A DNA stretch of 7,370 nt from Dehalococcoidia bacterium (GCA_011176655.1 DUEB01000047.1:1-7370), one strand, 5' to 3'; counted from the first letter of the stretch, positions 1 through 6,799 are shown. Notes: generated by a model not told the origin, from the sequence alone. Program-made: numbers and translations.

Positions 1-673
1 CACCCATGCCGGCCACATCACCGACATTATCACCGACGAAGTCGGCGATGACGGCGGCGTTTCTGGGGTCGTCCTCAGGGATACCCTTCTCGACTTTACC
101 CACGATGTCGGCCCCGGTATCGGCAGCTTTGGTGTAGATACCGCCGCCGACCCGGGCGAAGATGGCTACCGAAGAGGCACCGAAACCGAAGGCGGGGATA
201 ACCTTCAAGAAGAGGCTGGGGTCGCTGCCGAAGGCGAAATAGAGGACGCTGAGACCGATAATACCGATGCCCACCACGCACAGCCCCATGACCGCCCCAC
301 CGCGGAAGGAGACCCTGAGCCCGTCATTCAGGCTCTTTTGCACTGCGGCGGCGGTTCTGGAGTTGGCTCTGATGGCGATGTTCATGCCGATGAAGCCGGC
401 CATGGCCGAGGCGATAGCGCCCAGGGCGAAGACCAGGGATACCCACCAGCCGAGCTGGGGGACTACGCCGAGAACCACGGCTACCACGACCACAAAGATG
501 GTCAGGATTCTATATTCTCTACTGAGGAAGGCTAGAGCTCCTTCCTTAATGGCGGCGGATATCTCCCGTATCTTGTCGGAACCCTGGTCTTGCTTCAGGA
601 CATAACGAGCCATAAGACCGGCAATGCCCAGCCCTATGGCACCACATATTACGGCAGTTATTATTGGGTACAT
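1..673 (-). CDS. hppA: Membrane-bound ion-translocating pyrophosphatase, N-terminal third (3' part beyond window)
   Basis: Integral membrane enzyme that hydrolyses pyrophosphate and pumps H+ or Na+ across the cytoplasmic membrane. 224 codons are visible out of the roughly 650-750 usual for the family; the gene runs off the left edge. Hydrophobic segments lie at about residues 3-21, 57-74, 77-97, 127-147 and 157-173. The signature RVGGGIYTKAAD (174-185) is followed by VGKVEKGIPEDDPRN (191-205) and by the Asp series D211, D215, D219, spaced four apart as in the Mg-pyrophosphate site of this family. F212 stands where Asn is usual, and V220 where many members have Cys. The ATG at 673 is chosen because GAGGAG lies 8 bases upstream and the protein starts directly with a membrane segment. 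The residue that marks K+ dependence, and the pumped ion, cannot be judged because those regions are missing. It follows the translin-family gene after a 112-base gap. Confidence 0.96.
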   Translation of the reverse strand, partial: MYPIITAVICGAIGLGIAGLMARYVLKQDQGSDKIREISAAIKEGALAFLSREYRILTIFVVVVAVVLGVVPQLGWWVSLVFALGAIASAMAGFIGMNIAIRANSRTAAAVQKSLNDGLRVSFRGGAVMGLCVVGIGIIGLSVLYFAFGSDPSLFLKVIPAFGFGASSVAIFARVGGGIYTKAADTGADIVGKVEKGIPEDDPRNAAVIADFVGDNVGDVAGMG

Positions 674-681
674 TACCTATG

Positions 682-687
682 CTCCTC
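682..687 (-). promoter_or_regulatory. Shine-Dalgarno of hppA
   Basis: On the minus strand GAGGAG sits 8 bases before the ATG at 673. It fixes the hppA start, which would otherwise rest only on similarity, because the gene is incomplete in the window. Confidence 0.75.
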
Positions 688-701
688 TCTGGTTTGAAAG
701 A

Positions 702-729
702 TTGATAACGACGGTTCTGGTCTTGCCAA
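702..729 (-). promoter_or_regulatory. Possible sigma-70-type promoter for hppA
   Basis: On the minus strand TTGGCA (724-729, 5 of 6 to TTGACA) is separated by 16 bases from TATCAA (702-707, 4 of 6 to TATAAT). The -10 ends 28 bases before the hppA ATG, which would give a leader of about 20 bases containing the Shine-Dalgarno. The 112-base gap is the longest in the window, so a separate promoter for hppA is reasonable. The -10 match is poor and no terminator is visible upstream, so read-through from the translin-family gene is equally possible. Confidence 0.3.
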
Positions 730-785
730 AGGACCTTAAATCAACCGAAACCCTTTATGGAACAGGAGTCTGTTACTAAAGACCG

Positions 786-1424
786 CTAAAGCCGGTCCTC
801 AAATAGCCTCAATTTCTGCTCAAGCTTATTCTGCTGTATTAGTAGCGTCAGGTCACTGCGTGTCCTTTCTAGGATGCCGCGCACCATGTCTGTAGTGCGA
901 CGCAAGCCGCCGGTGATAGCATCCGGGAAGTCCATAGTCACTAGAATATTATAGATGTCGTCCATAGCCGCCAGCAGTTCTTCAAGCCGTGACAGGTCAC
1001 CCCTTCGGGTGCTGTCCAGGAGGTAGCGTCTCAGCTCACCGACGGCTTCACCAAGCCCGTTCAGGTAGGCGGTAGCGCTGACCTTGAGTTCTTCCGGGCT
1101 GGGCGTCTTACTTCCGGTGACCAGGGCCAGGGTAATACTGGCTTCCGCAAATTCCTTCTGGGCGTCGCGGAAGAAGCCGGTGTGTCTGAGTTCACTGCAA
1201 TCGCTGGTAACCCGCTCGGTCTCTTCGAGCTGGTCTCTGGCTGATGTGAGGAGCTTACCCGCCGCCTCGAACTCCTGGCGGTGCAGGGCGCGGATGGCGG
1301 TTGAGGAGTAGCGGATTACTTCACGGCACAGTGGCAGAACCCTCTCCCGAGCCTCGTCCTGGGCGGAGAAGCTCTCTCGTATCCCCTGGGCAATCGAGTC
1401 TAGGTTATCGGTTGGTCTCTCCAT
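786..1424 (-). CDS. Translin-family protein (prokaryotic translin/TRAX-like)
   Basis: A 212-residue, almost entirely helical protein without signal peptide or membrane segment, so cytoplasmic. Length and pattern fit the translin superfamily, whose eukaryotic members (translin and TRAX) form octameric nucleic-acid-binding shells, with TRAX supplying the RNase activity. The segment AQKEFAEA (88-95) matches the TRAX motif with two Glu three apart (E91, E94). GEAVGELRRYLLD (125-137) matches the second acidic pair four apart (E126, E130; usually Asp then Glu in TRAX). An acidic cluster like that of TRAX therefore seems kept, which suggests but does not prove RNase activity. The ATG at 1424 is the first start after an in-frame stop at 1443-1445. 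It lies 20 bases inside the end of the thiD2E gene and has only a weak ribosome site (GAGACAGAG), which points to translational coupling. Related bacterial proteins are sometimes labelled haloacid dehalogenase, but I see no HAD DxDx(T/V) motif. Its bacterial role is unknown. Confidence 0.82.
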   Translation of the reverse strand: MERPTDNLDSIAQGIRESFSAQDEARERVLPLCREVIRYSSTAIRALHRQEFEAAGKLLTSARDQLEETERVTSDCSELRHTGFFRDAQKEFAEASITLALVTGSKTPSPEELKVSATAYLNGLGEAVGELRRYLLDSTRRGDLSRLEELLAAMDDIYNILVTMDFPDAITGGLRRTTDMVRGILERTRSDLTLLIQQNKLEQKLRLFEDRL

Positions 1425-2490
1425 GCTCTGTCTCGATTCTGGCTACTATCTGGCGGGCAGCCTCTTCGGGCGACCCAGCGCCTAAGACGGCGCTGATTAC
1501 GGCTACCGAGTCGGCGCCGGCGGCGATTACCGCAGCGGCGTTGTCTCTGGTGATGCCGCCGATGGCGACCAGGGGTAAGCCTATCGCCTGCCTGACCTGG
1601 CGCAGCCTCTCCAGGCCAACGATGACCGCTTTTCCCTTGGACGGGGTGGGGTACATTGAGCCAACGGCGACGTAATCGGCCCCGTCAGACTCAGCAGCCA
1701 AAGCCTGTTCTACCGTGGTTACCGAGCAGCCCAGGATGCTGTCTATAGGCAGCAGGCGGCGGGCTACCTTGATGGGCAGGTCTTCCTGGCCCAGATGCAA
1801 ACCATCGGCATCCGCAGCCAGAGCCAGGTCCAGGTAATCATTGATAATGAAGAGTACGTCATGCTCGGCGCATAGTACTTTAAGCTGCCGGGCGATGGGC
1901 AGCAAGTCTTTCTTGCTGCTGAGCTTGTCCCTGAGCTGAATCGTTTTCGCCCCGCCGCTGATTACCTGGCGGGCGGCCTCTATATGGGAGCGCCCTTTGA
2001 GGGCTTGGGTATCAATGATGGCGTGGAGCCCGCTCAGGTGCCTTGCCTTATCCTGGCGGGTTAGCCGGGACAAAAGCTCCCGCTCTATGGTGTAGAGGTC
2101 AAACCGGGCTTTTTTGAACCTCTCCGGGTTGAGTTGGGGGGCAGCCCCTGGGGTTTTGCTCATTTCCTCTAGGGTGCGCAGTGACTCTTGAACCCGGCTG
2201 GCGTTAGCCACGACCACTAGCGGTAGCTCCTTTTCTTTCTCCTGTCCCGGGACAACCGTGTTAGCCCCGACGTCACCTTCTGAGTTCCGGGCGGTAATGA
2301 GCTGCCTATCAAGGGCTGGCTCTCCCCTTAGCAGCTCATGGCGCATGGTTTTTAGCTGCTTACTTAAAATGGCATCATTAAGCACGAGACGGCTTATATC
2401 TTCCAGAACGCGGAGCCCTTCCCTCGTGCGGTTGAGATTGGCGTCGATAACGCGACGTATCTGCTGCGGTAGTGCCTCTGGTGAAGCCAT
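1405..2490 (-). CDS. thiE: ThiD2-ThiE fusion: HMP-phosphate kinase / thiamine-phosphate synthase
   Basis: 361 residues in two domains. The C-terminal part (about 152-355) is thiamine-phosphate synthase, which joins HMP-pyrophosphate and thiazole phosphate into thiamine phosphate. It shows QLRDK (185-189), IINDYLDLAL with ADGLHLGQEDLP (215-239), VGSMYPTPSK (276-285), VAIGGI (308-313) and VISAV (331-335). The N-terminal part (1-145) resembles ThiD2, a small helical HMP-phosphate kinase family unrelated to classical ThiD and often fused to ThiE. Its hallmarks here are NLNRTREGLRVLED (18-31), ARNSEGDVG (67-75) and NASRVQESLRTLEE (96-109). The fusion would therefore perform two consecutive steps. 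Plain ThiE is about 210 residues, so the extra 150 are real domain content. ATG at 2490 has GGGAG 10 bases upstream. A promoter candidate lies just before it and the translin-family gene overlaps its last 20 bases. No other thi gene is in view. The ThiE call is nearly certain; the ThiD2 activity is inferred from family resemblance. Confidence 0.94.
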   Translation of the reverse strand: MASPEALPQQIRRVIDANLNRTREGLRVLEDISRLVLNDAILSKQLKTMRHELLRGEPALDRQLITARNSEGDVGANTVVPGQEKEKELPLVVVANASRVQESLRTLEEMSKTPGAAPQLNPERFKKARFDLYTIERELLSRLTRQDKARHLSGLHAIIDTQALKGRSHIEAARQVISGGAKTIQLRDKLSSKKDLLPIARQLKVLCAEHDVLFIINDYLDLALAADADGLHLGQEDLPIKVARRLLPIDSILGCSVTTVEQALAAESDGADYVAVGSMYPTPSKGKAVIVGLERLRQVRQAIGLPLVAIGGITRDNAAAVIAAGADSVAVISAVLGAGSPEEAARQIVARIETEHGETNR

Positions 2491-2513
2491 TTTTTAACCG
2501 CTCCCAGTGGCTA

Positions 2514-2542
2514 ATTCTAACACAATCAGGGTCGGCTGGTAA
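2514..2542 (-). promoter_or_regulatory. Extended -10 promoter candidate for thiD2E and the translin-family gene
   Basis: In the 82-base gap before thiD2E, the minus strand carries TGTTAGAAT (2514-2522): a TGn extension joined to TAGAAT, 5 of 6 to the -10 consensus. A -35-like TTACCA (2537-2542, 4 of 6) lies 17 bases upstream; TTTACC with an 18-base spacer is an equal alternative. Transcription would start near 2507 and leave a leader of about 17 bases holding only the GGGAG ribosome site. That makes this gap the most likely start of a second transcription unit. No operator-like repeat was found next to it. Confidence 0.45.
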
Positions 2543-2572
2543 ACAGTAAATTCTATAGCCTACGGAGCCGGC

Positions 2573-2938
2573 TCAGTCCCCGGTTACGGCGTTTTCCGTA
2601 AGCTCAATCCGCGATGGTTTGCTTTGCCGGTCCAGCTCCACGGCTACGATATCAATACGCCACAGGGGGGGTGGCGCCTCGAGGGTCTGCTGGTAGTGCC
2701 AGGCGGTAGCTATCAGGTGCTCCTTCTTGGCAGGGGTGATGGACTCTTCCGGGCTGCCGAACTTGAGGCTTCTTTTGGTTCTCACCTCGACGAAGACGAG
2801 GCAGTCCCGGTGCCAGGCGATAATATCGACCTCCCCGTGGGGACACCGGTAGTTGGTTTCCAGGATGCGGTAGCCACGATTGGTAAGGAAATCGCGGGCT
2901 ATTTTCTCCCCCAGGATGCCAGTCTCACGGCGTTTCAT
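2573..2938 (-). CDS. yraN: YraN/UPF0102 family protein, restriction-endonuclease-like fold
   Basis: 121 residues, the normal size for this widespread family of uncharacterised cytoplasmic proteins with a nuclease-like fold. Visible signatures are GEKIARDFL (10-18), [12 protein letters not shown] (30-41) and LVFVEVRTK (47-55). D38, E51 and R53 occupy the D...ExK positions, with Arg in place of Lys as occurs in some members. Whether it cuts DNA is unknown for the family; Holliday-junction resolvase-like similarity has been proposed. The ATG at 2938 is preferred over an upstream start at 3142. It overlaps the rnhB stop in an ATGA junction, has GGGAGG 10 bases upstream, and starts the protein exactly where family members start. 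The 68 residues an earlier start would add are Pro/Gln/Arg-rich out-of-frame rnhB sequence. The rnhB-yraN pairing is common in bacterial genomes. Confidence 0.93.
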   Translation of the reverse strand: MKRRETGILGEKIARDFLTNRGYRILETNYRCPHGEVDIIAWHRDCLVFVEVRTKRSLKFGSPEESITPAKKEHLIATAWHYQQTLEAPPPLWRIDIVAVELDRQSKPSRIELTENAVTGD

Positions 2939-3594
2939 AGCTCGGCTGCCTCCCTGACCGGCCTGAACGAGCGGCGGTGGATGGGGCACGGCCCCCTCTG
3001 GTGCAGGTAAAGGAGGTGCTCCCTGGTGCCGTAGCCCTTGTGCTTGGCCAGGCCGTAGCCGGGGTAGACCCTGTCGAGCTGAACCATGAAGCGGTCCCGG
3101 GCTACCTTGGCGATGATGGAGGCACAGGCGATGGAGAAGCACAACTGGTCGCCGTTGGTTATCCCCTTCTGGGGTAGGGAGACATCCGGCAGGCGCAAAT
3201 GGTCGATGAGGAGGTACTCCGGCGGCTGGCAGAGCTGGTTAACCGCCTGCTTCATGGCTAACAGTGTCGCCTTGAGTATATTCTGCGAGTCTATTATCCC
3301 GGGGGGAACCATGCCGGTGCCTACCGAGATGGCGACCTTACTTATATGGTGGAAAAGATACTCGCGCCGGGCGGGGCTTAACTGCTTAGAATCTCTTATC
3401 TCCCCCGACCAGGGGGTATCCAACTGGCAGGGCATGATGACCGCCGCGGCGACCACCGGGCCGGCCAGAGCCCCTCTCCCGGCTTCATCAATACCAGCCA
3501 CCAGCCGGTAACCCCGGGCGATGAGGTCATTTTCCTCTGCCAGAGACGGCTTGATGGCTACCCGGCCCGTTCTTATTGTCTCAGGCTGCTTCAC
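2935..3594 (-). CDS. rnhB: Ribonuclease HII
   Basis: 219 residues. The enzyme cuts the RNA strand of RNA-DNA hybrids and single ribonucleotides embedded in DNA, in the cytoplasm with Mn2+ or Mg2+. All four catalytic acids are recognisable: D36 and E37 in AGIDEAGRG (33-41), D131 in LLIDHLRLP (128-136) and D149 in NGDQ, 18 residues later as in well-studied RNase [18 protein letters not shown] (154-168) and the later [12 protein letters not shown] segment are also typical. The start is a GTG at 3594, not ATG. It is supported by GAGGAG 8 bases upstream (3603-3608) and by a 4-base GTGA overlap with the mnmA stop. The stop overlaps the yraN start in the same way. Length is at the normal upper range, with about 20 extra residues before the core. 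Confidence 0.96.
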   Translation of the reverse strand: MKQPETIRTGRVAIKPSLAEENDLIARGYRLVAGIDEAGRGALAGPVVAAAVIMPCQLDTPWSGEIRDSKQLSPARREYLFHHISKVAISVGTGMVPPGIIDSQNILKATLLAMKQAVNQLCQPPEYLLIDHLRLPDVSLPQKGITNGDQLCFSIACASIIAKVARDRFMVQLDRVYPGYGLAKHKGYGTREHLLYLHQRGPCPIHRRSFRPVREAAEL

Positions 3595-4643
3595 TCCAGG
3601 CTCTCCTCTATGATACCCCCGCCCAGGACGGCATCACCCTGATAGAAGACGATGGCCTGTCCCGGAGCCACGGCCCGCTGCGGCTCGTGGAACTCGACCT
3701 CGGCGGTTTCCGCATTGAGAGACAGTGTTACCGGGGTCTCCGGAGACCGGTAACGGATCCGGGCAGTTATCTGGTTCAAGTTTGGTGGGGGTCTTCCCGC
3801 TACCCAGCTTAGCTTACGGGCGATAAGGCGCCGACTCAGGAGCTGGCTTTCGCTCCCGACCACCAGTCTATTACCGCTAGTGTCGAGGCGGAGCACGTAC
3901 TGGCGCTCGGCGGAGCTAAGGCCCAGTCCCTGCCGCTGCCCCACGGTATAGTGGGCCAGGCCACTGTGTTTCCCCAGGGTTTTACCGCTTGTGTCGGTGA
4001 TATCTCCCGGTTCGACTGGGAGATACCCGGCTAAGAATGCCCGGTAGTCGCTATCCGGGATGAAGCATATGTCGTGGCTCTCACGCTGACTGGCGGTGCT
4101 TAAGCCTCTTTCTTCCGCCAGCTTTTTAACCTCTGTCTTTTTCCGGCTGCCTAAGGGGAAGATTAAATATGGTAGCTCGGTTTGCTCCAGGGTGTAGAGA
4201 AAGTAGGACTGGTCTTTAGCCGCTTCAGAAGCCTTGAGTAGGCGGTAGCCCTCTGACGAGCCCTCGACCCGGGCATAGTGTCCGCTGGCCAGGTAGTCGG
4301 CGCCCATTTCCAGTGCTCTATGGAGGAGCCGCCCGAACTTGATATCCTTATTGCAGACCAGGCACGGGTTCGGCGTCCGTCCCCGGCTGTATTCCCGACA
4401 AAAGTAGCTAATGACCAGGCTGTGAAACTCGCCTTCCAGGTTGAGCTCGTGGAGGGGTATGTTAAGCGACCGGCAGACCTGCTCTAGGTTAGCCATATTG
4501 TCCTGGTAGCCGGGGTCAGCCCACAGCTTGAGGTGGATACCGAAAACCTCATAGCCGGCGTCCTGTAGCAGCGCCGCCGCCAGCGACGAGTCCACCCCGC
4601 CGCTCATAGCCACGGCCACCTTTTTCCTGGGCATTTCTCTCAC
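3591..4643 (-). CDS. mnmA: tRNA-specific 2-thiouridylase
   Basis: 350 residues, family-typical. The enzyme adenylates U34 of Lys, Glu and Gln tRNAs and inserts sulfur to give 2-thiouridine at the wobble position. The ATP-binding PP-loop is AMSGGVDSS (12-20). The two cysteines of the reaction are C97 in [13 protein letters not shown] (92-104) and C193 in [10 protein letters not shown] (188-197). ASGHYAR (119-125) and KDQSYFLY (143-150) are also family signatures, and the C-terminal beta-rich part runs from about 210 to the end. Annotated from the GTG at 4643, which overlaps the tmk stop as GTGA but has only a weak AAAGGG ahead of it. An in-frame ATG at 4634 would begin the protein three residues later and start nearer the conserved core, so the true start is uncertain by that amount. 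The stop overlaps the rnhB GTG. Confidence 0.96.
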   Translation of the reverse strand: MREMPRKKVAVAMSGGVDSSLAAALLQDAGYEVFGIHLKLWADPGYQDNMANLEQVCRSLNIPLHELNLEGEFHSLVISYFCREYSRGRTPNPCLVCNKDIKFGRLLHRALEMGADYLASGHYARVEGSSEGYRLLKASEAAKDQSYFLYTLEQTELPYLIFPLGSRKKTEVKKLAEERGLSTASQRESHDICFIPDSDYRAFLAGYLPVEPGDITDTSGKTLGKHSGLAHYTVGQRQGLGLSSAERQYVLRLDTSGNRLVVGSESQLLSRRLIARKLSWVAGRPPPNLNQITARIRYRSPETPVTLSLNAETAEVEFHEPQRAVAPGQAIVFYQGDAVLGGGIIEESLE

Positions 4644-5266
4644 TTTAGCCCTTTGGAGAGTAGCTGGCTTACCTTCTGCCAGATTATGCCGGCTATTTCC
4701 TCCTTGCTCCGGGTGGCGTCTACCACCAGCCAGCGCTCGGGCTCGCTGGCCGCCAGCTTTGCGTAGCCCTCACTTACTCTTCGGTGGAAGGCAAGCTCTT
4801 CCTGCTCAAAGCGGTCGGGTTTCCCGGCTTTCTTGCGCTTAAGCCCGTCGGCTACCGGCAGCTTCAGCAGGACGGTGAGGTGGGGCTTCAGGCCTTGAGT
4901 GGCGGCTTGGTTGATACCGGTGACCATTTCTAAATCAAGCCCCCGTCCGTAGCCCTGATAGACTGTGGTGGAGTCGGCATAGCGGTCGCTGATAACAGTC
5001 TTACCGTCTTTGAGGCCAGGTATTATTATCTCGGCTACCGATTGGGCGCGGGCGGCGTTAAACAATAGTAGCTCAGTTATGGGCGTTATCTTCTTAGCGT
5101 CGCCCCACTTGAGCCAGTGCCCCAGTCTCTTCCCGAAGGGCGTGCCGCCGGGTTCGCAGGTCAGCACCGCTGGAATGGCCAGTTTTAACAGCCTCTGGTA
5201 TAGCAGTTCTGCCTGGGTGCTCTTGCCGCTGCCCTCGCCGCCTTCAAATGTAATAAATAAGGGCAT
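4640..5266 (-). CDS. tmk: Thymidylate kinase
   Basis: 208 residues, normal length. It phosphorylates dTMP to dTDP with ATP, an essential step to dTTP. The P-loop is FEGGEGSGKST (7-17), with the acidic Glu after the double Gly. TCEPGGTPFGKRLG (36-49) is the dTMP-binding segment. SDRYADSTTVYQGYGRGL (93-110) holds the DR(Y/F) motif. The lid region KRKKAGKPDRFE (143-154) is short and basic. The ATG at 5266 is secure: GGTGAGGAG lies 5 bases upstream and overlaps the stop codon of the preceding ATPase gene, and the P-loop begins right after the first strand. The last 4 bases overlap the mnmA GTG, so the two are probably co-translated. There is no sign of fusion or frameshift. Confidence 0.97.
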   Translation of the reverse strand: MPLFITFEGGEGSGKSTQAELLYQRLLKLAIPAVLTCEPGGTPFGKRLGHWLKWGDAKKITPITELLLFNAARAQSVAEIIIPGLKDGKTVISDRYADSTTVYQGYGRGLDLEMVTGINQAATQGLKPHLTVLLKLPVADGLKRKKAGKPDRFEQEELAFHRRVSEGYAKLAASEPERWLVVDATRSKEEIAGIIWQKVSQLLSKGLK

Positions 5267-5271
5267 AGTGT

Positions 5272-5280
5272 CTCCTCACC
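5272..5280 (-). promoter_or_regulatory. Strong Shine-Dalgarno of tmk
   Basis: Minus-strand GGTGAGGAG ends 5 bases before the tmk ATG and contains the TGA stop of the upstream ATPase gene (5276-5278). Ribosomes finishing that gene therefore end on the tmk ribosome site, a layout suited to re-initiation. Confidence 0.75.
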
Positions 5281-6787
5281 TGAAAATCCTCACCCTTCTG
5301 TTGGGGTCTTTACCGGTGCTCTGGGAGAGCAGGGCGTTTCGCTCGGCGATGAGGTGTTGCAGCCGGCGAATGTAGGCGCTCTGGGGGCTGAGCTCCACTG
5401 ATTCCTCCCCACCCTTGACCTGCACCACGGCTTCTTCCGCCTCGGTGAGGGCTGCCTTGATGGAGTTTGCTTTGGGAGGGCTGCTGGTGGGGTAGAGTTC
5501 GTTCAGTAGCTGCCGTATCTGGTGTGGCGTGTTGCTCCTCAGAACGTAGATGGGCAGGCTGGCGGCTTCCGCCTCCCTGACCTTTTGCGGCTTACGGCGG
5601 TAGTAGTTTTTGGAGGTGATAAAAAGGCTAGCCTCGGCAAGGTTCTTGACGATATCTAGCGGGAGCTGCATCTCCTGTGCCATCTGCTCAAATCGTCCCC
5701 GGTTTACCCCGAAGAGGTAAAGGCGGGGTGGCTCGTTTTTCTTGACCAGCTGCCTGGCTCTCCGGGTTCTGGTTGTGGTTGCCGGCGACTTCTTTTCCCT
5801 CTTGACCTCGCCGTTTTCGTCCAGCCAGCGGACCTCGGTGTCCAGCGGTTGACCCCGCAGGATGGCATCGACTGACTCGCCGACGTCGGGGTGAATGGCT
5901 ACCTTGTCCCAGCCCTGGATTTCGACGACGATGTCAAAGGTGGGCGGTGAGGTACGCTCCAGTATCGATTTCCGGGTGCCGCGCCGTTTGGCTTCCTCAT
6001 CACCGAGGGTCACCGTCTGGATGCCGCCGATGAGGTCGGAGAGGGTGGGGTTCATCATCAGGTTCTCCAGGGTGTTGCCGTGGGCGGTGCCGATTAGCTG
6101 CACCCCTCGCTCGGCAATAGTTCGGGCGGCCTGGGCCTCAAGCTCGGTGCCAATCTCGTCGATGACGATTACCTCCGGCATGTGGTTCTCGACGGCTTCA
6201 ATCATGACCGCATGCTGCCTGGAGGGGGTGGTGACCTGCATCCGCCGGGCATGTCCGATGGCGGGGTGGGGAATATCGCCGTCGCCGGCAATTTCGTTTG
6301 AGGTGTCCACAATGATGACCCGCTTGCTGAAGTCGTCAGCCAGCACGCGGGCGGCCTCGCGGAGCATGGTTGTCTTACCTACGCCCGGCCCGCCTAAAAG
6401 CAGGATACTCTTGGCGGACTCAACCAGGTCGGCGATAACCTTTATGGTGCCGAAGACAGCCCGGCCTACCCGGCAGGTAAGCCCGACAATACGTCCCTGG
6501 CGGTTGCGGATTGCCGAAATGCGGTGCAGGGTGCGCTCGATGCCGGCCCGGTTGTCGTCGCCGAAGCTGCTGATGCGGGAGGCGACATGGCTTAAGTCCT
6601 GCTCATCGACCTCCTTGGGGTTGAGGACTATTTCCTGTTCGGGGAAGCGGGCTTCGGGCGGACGGCCCAGGTCGAGGACTACCTCTAGCAGCTGGTGCTT
6701 GTCGCTGTGTGCCTGGAGTGGCTGACGTATCTGGGGGGGCAGAATGTCGAGCAGCGCCTCAAGGTCGTCGGTGATTACCTTCTGCAA
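5276..6787 (-). CDS. SpoIIIAA/Ycf45-like AAA ATPase with C-terminal R3H domain
   Basis: 503 residues, no signal peptide or membrane segment. The N-terminal region (1-120) resembles the pre-ATPase part of SpoIIIAA/Ycf45 proteins (VLDLGRPPEARF, 37-48). The ATPase core follows, with Walker A GGPGVGKTT (132-140), VIIVDTSNEIAGDGD (157-171), Walker B VIVIDEIG (206-213; D210, E211) and GTAHGN (233-238). A basic linker (about 329-350) leads to a second conserved region (355-430: RLYLFGVNR, then YYRRK and PIYVLRSNT). The end is an R3H single-stranded nucleic-acid-binding motif, with R474 and H478 in RRLQH. Cyanobacteria and chloroplasts have homologues with this layout; the cellular role is unknown. 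The start is a TTG at 6787, supported by AGGAG 7 bases upstream. It lies 14 bases after pdxT and 9 before tmk, and four nucleic-acid genes follow. It differs from sporulation SpoIIIAA in its long C-terminal half, so no sporulation role should be inferred. Confidence 0.88.
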   Translation of the reverse strand: MQKVITDDLEALLDILPPQIRQPLQAHSDKHQLLEVVLDLGRPPEARFPEQEIVLNPKEVDEQDLSHVASRISSFGDDNRAGIERTLHRISAIRNRQGRIVGLTCRVGRAVFGTIKVIADLVESAKSILLLGGPGVGKTTMLREAARVLADDFSKRVIIVDTSNEIAGDGDIPHPAIGHARRMQVTTPSRQHAVMIEAVENHMPEVIVIDEIGTELEAQAARTIAERGVQLIGTAHGNTLENLMMNPTLSDLIGGIQTVTLGDEEAKRRGTRKSILERTSPPTFDIVVEIQGWDKVAIHPDVGESVDAILRGQPLDTEVRWLDENGEVKREKKSPATTTRTRRARQLVKKNEPPRLYLFGVNRGRFEQMAQEMQLPLDIVKNLAEASLFITSKNYYRRKPQKVREAEAASLPIYVLRSNTPHQIRQLLNELYPTSSPPKANSIKAALTEAEEAVVQVKGGEESVELSPQSAYIRRLQHLIAERNALLSQSTGKDPNRRVRIFR

Positions 6788-6799
6788 GGCTCTTCTCCT
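6788..6799 (-). promoter_or_regulatory. Ribosome site deciding the TTG start of the R3H-ATPase
   Basis: Minus-strand AGGAG (6795-6799, within CAGGAGAAG) lies 7 bases before the TTG at 6785-6787, in the 14-base gap after the pdxT stop. There is no ATG or GTG closer to the conserved N-terminus, so the rare TTG is taken as the real start. Confidence 0.65.

Noticed and set aside
96..281. Short minus-strand frame rich in Arg and Tyr at the left end.
   Set aside because: It lies in another frame inside hppA, whose translation here carries the family's strongest signature.
781..797. Inverted repeat GACCG / CGGTC around the stop of the translin-family gene, as a terminator.
   Set aside because: Only five base pairs, overlapping the last codons, and followed on the minus strand by TTTAGTAAC rather than a T run.
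2565..2574. Ten-base palindrome GAGCCGGCTC across the yraN stop, as operator or terminator.
   Set aside because: It has no loop and no T run, and a single palindrome of this size is expected by chance in GC-rich sequence.
2500..2580. TPP riboswitch-like words before thiD2E on the minus strand (ACTGAG, CCCTGAT, then a GCCACTGGGA run).
   Set aside because: The words recall the thi-box core, but the distance between the first two is too long, the 5' GGGGUGC element is missing, the expected CUGG/CCAG stem does not form, and the first part lies in the yraN stop region.
2939..3142. N-terminal extension of yraN by 68 codons.
   Set aside because: The added residues are Pro/Gln/Arg-rich, lie out of frame inside conserved rnhB codons, and precede the family's normal start at 2938.
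5895..6725. A 276-codon open frame on the plus strand.
   Set aside because: It is exactly antisense to the conserved ATPase core, is Ser/Arg/Pro-rich like a mirror frame, and shows no domain. The other plus-strand frames are rejected for the same reason.
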